From Xanthostigma xanthostigma (taxonomy: Eukaryota; Arthropoda; Insecta; Raphidioptera; Raphidiidae), in NCBI GenBank assembly GCA_963575645.1, contig OY754470.1:4782501-4846500 (forward strand): a DNA stretch of 64,000 nucleotides, read 5' to 3'. The position numbers and the translations under genes were made by a program. Shown piece after piece: positions 35,395 through 46,773 of the stretch. Below the pieces are notes generated by a model. That model worked only from the letters and a program-made list of their open reading frames with translations, ran no database searches and was not told the DNA's origin. Within the stretch, counting starts at the first letter, position 1. Every line of letters starts with the position of its first letter.

Positions 35395-35824
35395 TCTATC
35401 TATGTATATAAAATTCCCGTGTCACAATTTTGGCCGCGCTAATATCTGAAACCACTCAACAAATTTTAATGAAATTTTGTTAATGTGTCTTGCTTGATAC
35501 AATTTACTAAAAACTATCTTACAGCGTATAGGATAGTTTTTATTAAATAAATTGTACAAAATTTCGGTATTTTTTCAAAAAAACCTTTTTTAGTAACACG
35601 TAATGATATCTGTTTGTTTGCTTCTGAACTAATAGTTCAAAAGCAATGAAAAATGTAATTCAAAATTTATCCGTCCGACAAAAACTTTTGAACGGTAACT
35701 CTGATCATAATGAAATTTAGACACAACATTCATCTTGCTAAACTAAGATGAACGTGCGTAGGTACTCGTGTCCCTCCCCCCATTTGTTCTTTTGCACCCG
35801 GGTGAAACCGGGCGGGACCGCTGG
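35395..35824 (+). mobile_element. Non-autonomous Helitron-like element, apparently complete
   Basis: It starts with TC (35395-35396) after A and ends CTGG (35821-35824) before T, as Helitrons do. Just upstream of the end, CCCGG (35797-35801) and CCGGG (35808-35812) form a hairpin eight bases before CTGG. The 430-bp body contains ATTCATCTTGCTAAAC and AAGATGAACG, an internal hairpin shared with copies at 11655, 20213 and 43638. No Rep/helicase sequence. Confidence 0.75.
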
Positions 35825-36432
35825 TATATTCATAAGCTAAAAACATTCCACCGCCTTTTCCTGATAAACAGCTTTTTTCAATTGAGAATTTCATGAAATT
35901 GAATTCAAAATAACAATTTCTCCCTCGCATAGCGGTATACAAATTTTAAAACCAGTTTTGACGATTCACCACTGGCTTTTCTCAATATCCGGCACTTTCC
36001 TTCATATAAAGGCTGCGGTATTATTGATTTCATGTGAAAATTCTTCCCGGAAAACTTGAAATGAGATTATACTTACAAATATATATATAACACACGTCCA
36101 CCCTCTTTCCTTTATTAAAATATTCACAGGCACCCCTGTTTGATTTATTAAAATACTTAAAACGTAGCTTCGAGCTGAATTGCTTCATTATAAGCATAGC
36201 CCCATAGTAGCTAGTAACTTCCACTGACGTACACACAACAGAATTGCACCGCTCTGTTATTAATTAGTGTTAATCTGAAACCGATAATTGCACTGTAAAG
36301 AACGGCGATAAGACGCCAATCAATCGATTGTTGTCGGTATATACCGTGTGTTTTTTCAGGCTTAACTCACACTTTTCGACCACATTAGAACCACAAAAAA
36401 GTGGTCGATGGTTGAGAGTATGGCATTAGGGT

Positions 36433-36618
36433 AAGGCCACATGAAGAGTGTTCAAAGCGCGTTGGCCCAACGCGCGTTTACAATTTCTATACAATTGTAT
36501 ATAACTGTTTATATGATAACGCGCGTTAGCGGCGCGTTGAACGCGCGTTATCATGTAAACAGTTATATACAATTGTATAGAAATTGTAAACGCGCGTTGA
36601 ACGCTCTTCATGTGGCCT
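36433..36618. repeat. Hairpin MITE family M3, copy 3
   Basis: A 186-bp palindrome of the same AACGCGCGTT-rich family as 20619 and 20885. Its tips are AAGGCCACATGAAGAG and complement, and inverted similarity continues a few bases outward (TTAGGGTA / TACCCTTA). The loop carries GCGGCGCG. Mirror ORFs on both strands are artefacts of symmetry. Confidence 0.88.
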
Positions 36619-36843
36619 TATACCCTTAGAGTGATAGAACTTTCGATCGGGATAACTGTGATTTGACAGAAGGAAGAACCCGAGTCAAAATTCACGCATT
36701 ATTAATTCTATCTCATAAATAGATTTGTTCATTCATAGCTACTCTCTACACTTCTTATATAATTGTCGCTAGTTATATTCTGAGTTCAGAATATTTAGTT
36801 TTTAAAAAGAATTAAATTTTATATTGGTTTTACGTTTATTATA

Positions 36844-37749
36844 ATGGGTGTTTTTTTTAGAGGTATACAAGTTTAAAATGAAATAAAACACGTAAAAATA
36901 AGGTTGCTGGCCACGTTGTTGGCTTTGTTTAAAATATAATTTTATGCCATTAATGTTTAAATATGATTTCGGGCATATGGACGCCACGGCTGGCTTGAAA
37001 GAAGCGCAATCGGGAAGTCCAATTTTCGATCACTTTATCGAGCATCTGGGGCCGTATATCGCCAATAGCGCGGCGAATGTTGACTTCCAAGTGATCCAAC
37101 GTCTGTGGTTTATCGGCGTAGACTAGTGACTTCACGTATTCCCAAAGAAAGTAATCCATAGGTGTGAGATCAAAATTTTGCGTTGAAAAAGAGGATCAAG
37201 CTGAATATTGTTTTCGGCCCATTCACCGAACGTACGGCGCGCATAATGGTCACGCGGATTTAACTCTTGCACAAGCTGGATATTGTAAGCTCGTAAGCCA
37301 AGATCTTTTCGCAAAATCTTCCACAACGTGGATGGGCACAGTCCCAATTGCTGTGCACGACGGCGTATCGACTCATTCGGGTCCTCCTCAACACTACGCA
37401 CCACAGCAGCAATGGCATCTTCTGTGCGCACTGCATGGCGTCTTTGTGGATGCGTATTATCAACTAGAGTATGCGTAGTTCGAAAACGATCCATGGTTTT
37501 CCGAATAACTTGCTCGGATGGACGATTATGTCGACCGTAAAATGGACGTAGCGCACGGTTAGTTTGGCAAACTGAACCATAATTTTCAAAATAAATTTGC
37601 ACAATTTGCAAGCGTTGTACTGATGTAAGTCTATTCATGGTTAAATGGCAAAACATACTGACCACAAATCATCTGTCAACTGTCAAATTAACTGTCACTT
37701 GAAACGGTGTTGCCAATTTCAAAACCAAACCTCCAAAAAAAACACCCTT
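36844..37749 (-). mobile_element. Internally deleted IS630/Tc1/mariner transposon
   Basis: Ends GGGTGTTTTTTTTAGAGGT and ACCTCCAAAAAAAACACCC (allowing one mismatch) are inverted, and TA flanks both sides (36842-36843, 37750-37751). The element is 906 bp against roughly 1.3 kb expected. It carries a transposase reading leftward whose middle is missing. The clean ends suggest it could have been moved by a full-length relative. It lies about 225 bp from a hairpin MITE. Confidence 0.9.
36950..37638 (-). pseudogene. Mariner-type transposase, N- and C-terminal parts only
   Basis: From 37638 the frame reads MNRLTSVQRLQIVQIYF..., the DUF4817-like helix-turn-helix, then VRTEDAIAAVVRSV and RRAQQLGLCPSTLWKILRKD (second DNA-binding helices), and FGEWAENN...FQRKIL. 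At about 37171 it jumps, out of frame, to DLTPMDYFLWEYVKSLVYAD and the family C-terminus ending EIIFKH (stop at 36950). The SDEAHF... to ...NWPPRS part, with the catalytic acidic residues, is deleted, so no active enzyme can result. The family is typical of insects; the exact subfamily is not assigned. Confidence 0.9.
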
Positions 37750-38064
37750 TATTTATTGTAAAGTTTTAATACATTATCTTAATTATAAGTTTAATACTAA
37801 TTTCTAATGGGCAACCATATTCATTGGCTGTTCCTCTTAGAAGCTCTAATTAATAATTAATTATTCTAACTGATTCTTAGCTCATCCGAGTGCATCCAAC
37901 CACCGGATGGCGTGGGCTTATCTTTATGATAAAGTCATAGCTATTCATATAACACGCTGCACTCCACGTTTTTCGTTTCAAATCACACAAGTCAAAATTT
38001 TGTCTGCAAAGAAATTATTTTAGACATTTTTTAAAACGTGATAGGTACATATTAAATTTTTTAT

Positions 38065-38209
38065 TTATTTTTTTTTTCTTTTTAGTTAATATAAACGTGG
38101 TAAAGACAAAAATACATCATAAAAACATAAATGTCCGATGGGGGATCGAACCCGCTACCTTCGCGTTATTAGCACGACGCTCTAACCAACTGAGCCACAA
38201 ACCACTGAT
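38065..38209 (-). repeat. tRNA-Ile(AAU)-derived SINE family B, copy 2
   Basis: The minus strand reads GGCTCAGTTGGTTAGAGC, GTCGTGCTAATAACGCGAAG and GCGGGTTCGATCCCCC, almost exactly the D, anticodon and T regions of eukaryotic tRNA-Ile(AAU). The acceptor halves do not pair, and the sequence continues into the body ATGATGTATTTTTGTC...ACGTTTATATTAACT shared with 23926-24070. So it is a SINE rather than a tRNA gene. Confidence 0.8.
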
Positions 38210-39422
38210 TGGCATGCGCCTTACACCGGTAAACAAGTAAGAATGAATTATAGGTGTCTGTCCACCCGGACCGACACACAAGAATAGCGAGTTAAATAAA
38301 ACGTGGTAAAATACGGTACACTAAATTGAAAAGTCTTATCTATTTGTAAACTCGTTCAAAAATTCGATACTATAAATTTCAGTTTGTACACGTTACTGTA
38401 AATAATAAATCCATTATTTTTGAACGCTCGGTATATAACTCGAGTCATCGACAGTTCCATATTTTGATGTAAATATTTTACAGTCACTTTTTAAAGATGA
38501 TATCGGAAAAAGCAATCCATAAAAACAGGAACAAATGAAAAATGCACTCACTTTCGATTGTCACAGTATTCTTACAACAACAAACGTTTAAATTGTAAAA
38601 AAGCTTTAAATGTGTATAAGGTATACTTTTTTTATCAAAAGTTCAAGATGAGTAAAGCTTAGAGAGCCAGGGCGTGCTGTGTATATTTAAATGTATGGGG
38701 AATACAATATAATATATAAATCACAAGTTCAGCTTAAAAAGCCCTCTGTGCTTTTCATGACATAACAAAAGCTCCTGGAGTATTATAGAAGATGTCATAT
38801 TTGGATAGCTAGTTCATACACAAGACAGTGCTTTCAAATCAGGTATTTTTAAAACGAAAATAATTTGATTATTACGATACATACCTTAAATAATACTAAA
38901 TATAATATCACTTAAGTCAAAATACCCGTTATAATTATGGAAAAACGTCTTACCATTGAGCTAATATATTGATTAATTATTGGTGCCTTTTTCGAATAAA
39001 TAATATTATGATAAAATAAAATTTGTATTTTTAAGCTTAATAACAATCCACCTTAAAAATTTAAAAAATGTACGACTTCCGGAAATAACATTGATATTGA
39101 TTTGAAACTTTGAAGTCATTTTTCTCAAAACAGTGTTTTCCGACTTAAGGTAGTACGAGCATCAAGGCAATTTTAAAGAAAAGGCTTGATTTTTTTTTAA
39201 AAGAAGTTGGTCTAAGTCTAGACCAATTCTGAAAATTTTAGGGGGGTTGCCCGATTATTTAAATAAATAAATGACTTCAAAAGTAGGCATATTTAACATT
39301 GGCTTTATGGTAAAACGGTGAATGGATGATATGTTTTCATTCATTTCTCCAAAACTAGTCGGTGGAAATTAAAAAAAAACTATTTAAATTAAAGTTAAAA
39401 CCTTAATAAATTATTGAAAACA
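38210..39422. other. Unannotated AT-rich DNA
   Basis: No recurrent block, inverted repeat or credible ORF was seen. Confidence 0.4.
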
Positions 39423-39518
39423 AAAAAAAAAACCCGTTGTGTCCGACTAATTAAAAAGATCTTTAATCTTTTTTATTAAATAACTTTTTAATTAGTCGGG
39501 CACAACGGGTTTTTTTTG
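39423..39518. repeat. 96-bp hairpin element
   Basis: AAAACCCGTTGTGTCCGACT (left) and AGTCGGGCACAACGGGTTTT (right) are inverted with one mismatch, with AATTAAAAAG / CTTTTTAATT continuing inward. It is a minimal foldback or MITE. Confidence 0.8.
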
Positions 39519-39519
39519 T

Positions 39520-41073
39520 AGGTATCTAAGTTTAAAATGTTTGACGTCACTGTATTTAGGTATGGGGACGCTAAGTAGAGCTACCAACTTAACGAAAATA
39601 ATTCGAAAAAATGTAGTGCCGCCACCATTCAGTCGAACAATCATAAATCTGAATTGTTTCCCAACGAATAGCTTCACTCTTTATGAATTTGTAGAGTTCG
39701 CGCGCTAAAATGTGACATAATATATCGTTACCGATATCCGTTTTGCACATGTAAATATATTCGCAAAAAGTTTTGTTTCATTTGCATTATTTTCACATTT
39801 TCACTGAAACGTTTATGCGGTAAATTTATTTTATAAAATCCATTCTTGATTAAATGCTGAACTTATATTAATCGAATTTAACCAAGATTCGCGTAAAAAA
39901 AATTCTGATCGCAGTGGAAAACCCGCCTACAAAAGAGTGTATTTGTTAATATGTGCATTTAATTGTGATTTTAAAATATATTTTTATGTGAATTTAAATA
40001 TGTTTTTAACTTAACCTCAAAGATTTAATCTTAAAAAAATGTGAACCGTGATCATCAGCGTCAAATTGGTAAATCATTATCCACAACCTAGTATTTTCAG
40101 AAAGTTTCCACTCGCCCTATCTTCCTGGTTTTATTAAAATTTTTGAAGGCACATTTTCATTTTTCAAACGGTTAATTTTCCAGACAGTTTAGCTTTTTTT
40201 TCGACATTTAATTCAACACAATTCACAATAAGTAAGCAGTTTTCAAATACTATTCGTAAAATATTATTTCTTAGATTTAATAGAATGTTAATTTGTCAAT
40301 CATCTTTTTCTTTTGAATAGAAAACCTTCGGAAAACAAAGTTTTCAACCGCGTGTTAATTTAACGCTACAAATAAATGAGGACATACTTTCGTATGTATG
40401 CTTTTATTCTTCGATGTCTTCTTATAATATTTATTTTTCTTCTCTTACATCTATTACTTTTCTTATATGAGTTCTATTATAACCAGACCCATCTATAGTC
40501 TGTCCACCTTAACTTTACGGTAATCATGTTCAAAATAAAATAATTGTGTCCGTTCGGCAAAAGGAAAATTTAGTAATTCACGTTTCTGATATAACCCAAG
40601 TCGGAACTGGTTACATTTTCAATGTTTAATCAATATTTAATGCGAGGAAATAATTTTATAGTTACACAATCAACGCTAAAGTTTAACAGCCACTGGTAGA
40701 CCACAAAACTCGTGTTTATTCTGTGTGGAAGACTTTCTTGCGTTCACCAAGCAAAATACCAGGTAGAAAAGTTAGTTAAAGAATAAATACGCACTGCACT
40801 ATACTCCTTGCTTTATTTTAACCGAAAAATCCGACCGATGGAGCTAGTGTAAACGTCAAAAAAAAAGTTTCACAAAATAATAATGTTTTATCCTAACCCA
40901 ATTGGGCTTTTGAATGAAATTTTTTTTTGTCATAAATGGAAAGATCGTATATAAGTTTTATAACAAAACTATTTTTCTTTTTTTTATTTTCGTTATAATT
41001 CAAAAGTTATATCAAATTAAAAATAAATTTTTGTACCCAGTTCCGAGAACGCGCCGATATTTCCAGAGCATAA
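39520..41073. other. Unannotated DNA with one dispersed repeat copy (40761-40900)
   Basis: The segment 40761-40900 (AGTTAGTTAAAGAATAAATA, CACTATACTCCTTGCT, CCGACCGATGG, TTTTATCCTAACCCA) is an inverted match to 57859-57997. The rest shows nothing I can name. Confidence 0.5.
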
Positions 41074-41213
41074 TGTGACGTCATAATGGTAAAATGTATA
41101 TACGCAGTATACTATCAATGGCTTCTACATGTGTATTGACTAACACATGTAGAAGCCACTGATAGTATACTGCGTATATACATTTTACCATTATGACGTC
41201 ACAACTGTCAAAA
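41074..41213. repeat. 140-bp near-perfect palindrome
   Basis: TGTGACGTCATAATGGTAAA at the left is mirrored by TTTACCATTATGACGTCACA at the right. The arms of about 65 bp differ at about one position, with a short ATTGACT-like loop at about 41139. Such near identity suggests recent origin or correction between arms. Confidence 0.92.
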
Positions 41214-42842
41214 ACAATTTTAGTGCGTTTGCAGTCACGTGATTTTTTTAATATTTTATCAATTTTAAATTGCTTATTAATTTAAAAAAAGTTTTTTGAA
41301 AGTTTTTCGCATCGATTATCAATATTATTTATAATAAAGTTTTAAAATACAATAAAAAAATCGATAATTATTTTTTTTTTCAAAAGCCTAATTGCATACA
41401 AAACTTCCACTAATTTTAATGTTTTACGACTATATACACTTCACAAAAGGTTAATAAACAACACAGGAGCAAACTGTAGATATAATACTCCACGTTTATA
41501 GGTTAGGTATTATGATCTATGTGGCGGCCAGTATTATTTTATCAGGCGAATAAATATTTAAGAAGTAAGACAGAATAGAATTATAACCGCACTAAACATA
41601 ATTAAAGTTGGTGAATTGAATTATCGCTATTTATTCGGAGGAAGTTACCTACCTGAAGAATAAGTGAACCGAATAAATAACTACTTAATAATAATTGTCT
41701 CATAATTTATGCAACGTCGAACTTAAAGCGAACCAATAACACGACTGTCATATGTCTCATCAGAACTGAAAGTCGGTCGGCTATTTGTTTTCGTTTCTTC
41801 CATCTTCATCCGTCACAAAGATGGAAGACATTCCCATTTTCTTAATCATTTCCCTTCCAGTAATGAGTCTCAAAAGCGGGTCGTTTTATTATTGTAACAT
41901 TCACTGAATTTATTTAGCTAGACATAATAACGCTTATTTCATACTGATTTCTTTACGCCTTAGATTTCGTTCGTTTCCTTTTTCCGCGCAAAAAATGACT
42001 TTGAAAGACAAGTTTTAAAAATAAAATTTCTATTATTTTTGTAAATGAATGTTTTGTATGAAAATAAAGCTCGAAAGTTACAAAGTTATACAATTAAAAA
42101 AAAAACGTTTAATATACAGAGTGATTAATTTTAACATAGTTTAGAATTAAGTAGTAGTCTCAGTCCATGAGTGAAAAATTTCTTTCAACTATAGAGGTTT
42201 CTGTTTCTCACTTTTAGAGGTTTTAGAGGGTACTAAAACGGTACCTGGAAATTAATCTCACTTAGAGAGTTTTCTCGTTCCAGTTCTCACTCACTCAGAT
42301 TTGACTGTATATCATTTAAGTGGTTCTGACCAAATATAACGTAAGTATACGATATATGGTAATGGTTTTTGACATATTTGGGTTAATAGAGAAAGATAAC
42401 CATATTTACATGTATATGGCCGTCATTTGTCGACATTTAGAGAAAGCAGAAGCCGTAGCATTTGTTTTTGCGTATGATATGGGTGTATATATATAAATAT
42501 ATATATTATATGTGTACACAGATATAGCATGTAGGTGTATGGATGATGATATTAGAGTCAGGCAAGGGAGATGCATAGATCCTTGGGTAACGGTAAAAAG
42601 CAACGCACGATAACCGAAAAAACATTATATGTAGTCATTTTACCCATAACGCGTTGGAAACAAGGATGTGAAAATGTATCTATTTCAAACGAAAAACCAC
42701 GAGGTAGGATAATTAACAAACAATTTGGAAACTACCAAATTAAATAAGTCTATTGAACAGTTGATGACGCCTTTACACCTTAATTTGATTAATATTTAAA
42801 CTATTCAAGGATTGGCTTTGCCTTGTTTCTCTCGAAAATTTT
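41214..42842. other. Unannotated DNA containing a pogo-like MITE fragment (42151-42307)
   Basis: At 42151-42307, AGTAGTAGTCTCAGTC, TAGAGGTTTCTGTTYCTCAC and CTCACTCA...TTTGACTG|TA match the right third of the MITE at 59398-59851. The left part is missing. No other structure was seen here. Confidence 0.6.
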
Positions 42843-43489
42843 TAGTCCAGTCAAAATAAGAATTTCAATTTACTATAATTCGCATAGAGCTGAAAATCGA
42901 TACAGGTCTTAAGCACACTATCCCAAATGAAATATTAAAAGTCCCCACCGATCCTCCATCTGATTCAAAATATATTCAAGGTCGAAAGTATCGGTGTTTT
43001 GTACTTTTCTCGTAAATGGTAAATATTATCTTAAAATAGGTCAGACAAAAGTTGTAGAACATGCAATTGTCTACAAAAACTGTTCTTGCATTTTTTTTCC
43101 AACGATCACTAGTCCTGGGATATGAGGCCAAAATGTCTATGTACGTACTGAACGTTAAACAATATGCATACTAGTGTTTTCGATGTATGAAATCACCATT
43201 TTCAAAGAATGGTGATTCGTAGGGAAAAAAGTGTAAGAACAATTTTTGTAGACAGTTGCATGATCTACAACTTTTGTCTGACCTATTTTTAGATAACATT
43301 TACCGTTTACGAGAAAAGTGCAAAAAACCGATGCTTTTAACCTTAGAACATGAATAAATTTTTTAGTAGATGTAGGATCGGTGCAGACTTTTGATATTTT
43401 ATTTATAATAGTGTATCTAAGACCTGTACCAACTCTATGGGAATTATTGTAAGCCTATCAGTCTTTTCTTGTCTATTTTGACTGGACTA
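42843..43489. repeat. 647-bp foldback with arms of about 270 bp
   Basis: TAGTCCAGTCAAAATA at the left is mirrored by TATTTTGACTGGACTA at the right. Further inverted blocks are AGGTCAGACAAAAGTTGTAG / CTACAACTTTTGTCTGACCT and TACAAAAACTGTTCTTGCA-type pairs. The arms are more diverged than in the foldback at 27768, and the spacer (about 100 bp) includes ATGTCTATGTACGTACTGAA. Confidence 0.88.
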
Positions 43490-43637
43490 TTTGCTGTATA
43501 GATTAATAATTTAAAGCACTTCATCGCATTTTAGATCTCACCACGTTGTAGCAATAGAGGGAAATACTAACAGATATCGTATTACAGCTTCTCTATAGAT
43601 TATAGACGCTGAACAGCTGATGTCATCATATTTATGA

Positions 43638-43980
43638 CTAGCGGTCCCGCCCGGTTTCATCCGGGTGCAAAAGAACGAATATGGGAGGGGCATGAGTTCC
43701 TACATTCATCTTAGTTTACCGAAATGAATGCTGTGTCCAAATTTCATGATGATCCGAGTTACCGTCCAAAAGTTTTTGTCGGACGGACAAATGAGTTACA
43801 TTTTGCAACTTTTTTCATTGATGCTCCGCTCCTATTGCCCGTAGCGTGATATTATATAGCCTATAGCCTTCCTCGATAAATGGGCTATCCAACAAAAAAA
43901 AATTTCATTTCGAACCAGTAGCTCCTGAGATTAGCGCGCTCAACCATACAAACAAACTCTTCAGTTTTATATATTTATTA
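43638..43980 (-). mobile_element. Non-autonomous Helitron-like element
   Basis: The CTAG end (43638-43641) is preceded by A (T on the element strand), then CGGTCCCGCCCGGTTTCATC with the CCGG hairpin. The body has ATTCATCTTAGTTTACCG, ATAAATGGGCTATC and CCTGAGATTAGCGCGC, and the far end has CTCTTCAGTTTTATATATT. This is the most complete copy of the form widespread in insects. Confidence 0.7.
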
Positions 43981-44336
43981 AGTCCAGGAAGGAATGTGCC
44001 AATTTGTAAATTGTCGTTATTTCTTTACATTTATTGAAATTTTATTTTTGCAATTTGTATGTTAATTAAAATGAAATTACTGTCAATCCTTGATACAAAA
44101 CGAGACGGAGAACGCGTAACTTCTCTCAACGAAGAGAGAAGCAATGACATTTTATCTGCATCACACGGCTAAATTACCGAACATAAAGAAATATGCGTAG
44201 ACGTATAAAGAGACGAACAAAAGACCTCTTACACTCCAAACAACACACCACTTCTGTGTATATAATAATGACACCAACACGGGATGGCACGTAAAATGGC
44301 GCAGGTCCGAACTTTAAAGTTAATTTGGAACACAAC

Positions 44337-44732
44337 CAGGGGCCGCTGCACACGAGGCCAGAAACTCTGGCCGGCAGGCTGGGTACGAGGCTGGAAATGA
44401 CTCGCCTGCTAGCTCACAAGATAAGAGTTTAAAATTAGAACAGGGACTATTTTTCTTGCTAGGTTCTCTGCTTGCTCTGAGCTAGAACCAATCAGGAAAC
44501 AGTATCTTGTCACGTGGGCGACATGAACAAACGCCCACAAACCAACGTGGCGTCATTCTGCTCAGACAACAGACACGTTTTGCTCTGTGTTTATATTTGA
44601 ACTGTCGCTGCGCGCTCACCAAATCTATCTACAGGACGAGCTTAAGAATTAAGAAAACCAACGCTAGAAAACTAGTAGTGAAGTCTAGCAAGGAATCTAG
44701 CGGCAAATCTAGCCTCGTGTGCAGCGGCCTTA
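44337..44732 (+). repeat. MITE family M4, copy 2 (both ends)
   Basis: GGCCGCTGCACACGAGGC (44341-44358) and GCCTCGTGTGCAGCGGCC (to about 44730) are perfect 18-bp inverted ends. The left end is preceded by CAGG, giving a hAT-like start, but no 8-bp duplication is evident. The interior is shared with 30810-31283. Confidence 0.8.
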
Positions 44733-45486
44733 ACTTAACTGCAGTTTAAATAAAATTAAAAAATGAATTTAATGAGTCCGCATCAAAATTTTATGATCTT
44801 TCTTTTAATGTCTTTTTTAAAGGAGGTTCAATTTTTTGTAGCAAAGTTTTCTCTATTATAAAGTGCGTTTTTCGTATCACTAACTGATTAAATTTTTTGG
44901 TTGGGCGGTGTTAAAGTAAGAGAAATCTATAAATTTCACCTTAATACGAACCTGATTATAAACACGTGCTATCGTCATCATTGTCATGACGCCGTGATAT
45001 CTTTTTTCTTCTTCAGAACTCAAAACAACTGACTGTTATTTCAGTGAATTTTCGCATAAAATACGTTAATAACAATAAAATGCCATTTACCTTCCCATTC
45101 ATGCGGGCACTGTGATATCCCCTTTATAAAAAAATATTTTCATATTTGCAAATAATATTTCATATTTATTTTGGATAAATTTATTAATGTACCATCAGTG
45201 TACGCAAAAAAAAAACTTTTTATCATTGTTTACTTACATTTCTATATGACTATGGTATGTCTTAGTATTTTTTTATCAGGAAATATTATGTGTTAAAAAA
45301 ATCTTATGTTCATAAAGTTGAATACAAATGACATTTAATTAATTTTAAGAACAAAATTTAACGGACTTTTTCTATTAAAACCCAATATGTAATTTGAAAT
45401 GCACATCTAAATTTTGATAAATGCCAAGCCGACGCAACAATCAATATTTTAGCAAAACAGTATACAAGAGTCAAAATACCGTCTTT

Positions 45487-45811
45487 GTAGTACGCGCCAC
45501 GGATCTAAAAGGTTCGGAAGCTAGTCACAAACAGCATCGCAAGGCACATTTTAGAGCCGTTGATACTTCCACCACCTCCCAGCTGCCTGCACGGAACGTG
45601 CGCTCGTCGGTGATTGGCCGTGATCGCTCGTTGCCTTTGTCACTTGTCGCTTTCCTGCTTTAAAGTACAGTCGAGTACGCTATTGTCAAGTTGTTATTGT
45701 TATTTTAGTTTTGTTGAGTTGCGAGTTTGTAGTTATTCAACAGACTGTACATGCGCAAGTCTGCATTCGCATGTAACTTCCGAGCCTTTTAGATTCGTGG
45801 CGCGTACTATA
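45487..45811 (-). repeat. MITE family M1, copy B (inverted)
   Basis: The same element as 10412-10738 in opposite orientation, with ends TAGTACGCGCCACGGATC and its complement. It retains GCACGGAACGTGCGCTCG and CGGTGATTGGCCGTGATC. The frame starting MAVIARCLCHLSLS at 45614 parallels the one in copy A. Confidence 0.75.
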
Positions 45812-46329
45812 CTTGCAAAAAACCTTTAATGATTGACGTTCCGACACAAAGAATGACTTCTTACAGTTTTTAAAAATTAGGATAACTATTTTGTCTAATT
45901 ACGTGATCCTTGTTAATTCAGAATACCTAAACAATATTTTCCTCTTCTCATAGAAATAATCTTCATCACAATAATATTGACAATTTTTTTTTGTGATGAA
46001 CACATGTTTGTTTATAAATCGATAAAAATACTTAACTAAAATATTACATCAGCGTTTATTAAATAAAAAGTTGTGTCTTCAGTTGATAACCCTGTATAAA
46101 ATAAACAAAGCTGGCGACGAGTATTTTTTTGCTGTTCTGTTATAAAAACGGAACGACACGCCTTTTGCCTAAATTGCAAACAAAAGTTTGATTCCTTTGT
46201 TTAAGTAAAAAAATGTTCTACTGATGGCTTTATTCAAGAATTCCAAGCCAATCGATGATATTCGAGAGATTTAATTGCTGAGCGTCTATATAAAGGCTGA
46301 AACGTAATCATATAAATAATATAATATTA

Positions 46330-46740
46330 AATAAAATTATCGACCAATTTTTCAGACAATATATATTGATAGAGTATTTGGAAAGAATTCCGTGGCATAA
46401 GGATCTAAAATGAAGCAATACTTTTTCGATCCTTATGCCACGGAATTGTTTCCAAATACTCTATCATTAACTTCAATGGATCACAGTTACTCTATTTATT
46501 GAATAGAGTCACATTCACAATATATATTGACAAAAATTATAATTCAATAGAGACTTATATTTCGGCCGGATTTGGGTCTTCTTGAGGTAAAAATAAAAAA
46601 AATATAAACATTAATTAATTATTAATTAGCTTTCAATAGAATTCAGTTTTTTTTATATTATCAAATTATTAATGAAACAAACAATTATTTATTTGAAGAT
46701 TATTATCAGACGTTAATCAAAGATTAACGGTGGCAATCGA
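46330..46740 (-). repeat. Palindromic-family element with nested insertion
   Basis: It opens AATAAAATTATCGACCAATT TTTCAGACAA and closes ATCAGACGTTAATCAAAGAT, the terminal blocks of the 63.4-kb family. Its core on the minus strand is CCTCAAGA, then GACCCAAATCCGG and CCGAAATAT, a degenerate form of the CTGAAGA...GAAACGT motif. The insertion at 46370-46517 interrupts it. Confidence 0.6.
46370..46517. repeat. 148-bp hairpin-containing insertion with 13-bp duplication
   Basis: CAATATATATTGA occurs at 46357-46369 and again at 46518-46530, flanking the insert. The insert contains inverted arms TAGAGTATTTGGAAA...TTCCGTGGCATAAGGATC and their complement ending near 46467. The duplicated word is AT-rich, so chance is not excluded. 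Confidence 0.6.
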
Positions 46741-46773
46741 CAAATTCGGGCGAAACGAAACCGGGGTCGCTGG
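46741..46773 (+). mobile_element. Helitron-like 3' end fragment
   Basis: ATTCGGGCGAAACGAAACCG then GGGTCGCTGG followed by T matches the CG-rich 3' tip with CTRR|T of the other Helitron-like copies. The 5' part is missing, apparently cut by the neighbouring element. Confidence 0.45.

Noticed and set aside
36944-37540. Plus-strand ORFs over the mariner element
   Set aside because: They are shadows of the minus-strand transposase frame.
38128-38207. tRNA-Ile(AAU) gene on the minus strand
   Set aside because: Anticodon and T arms look good, but the acceptor stem does not pair and the sequence continues into a body shared with 23926-24070, so it is a SINE.
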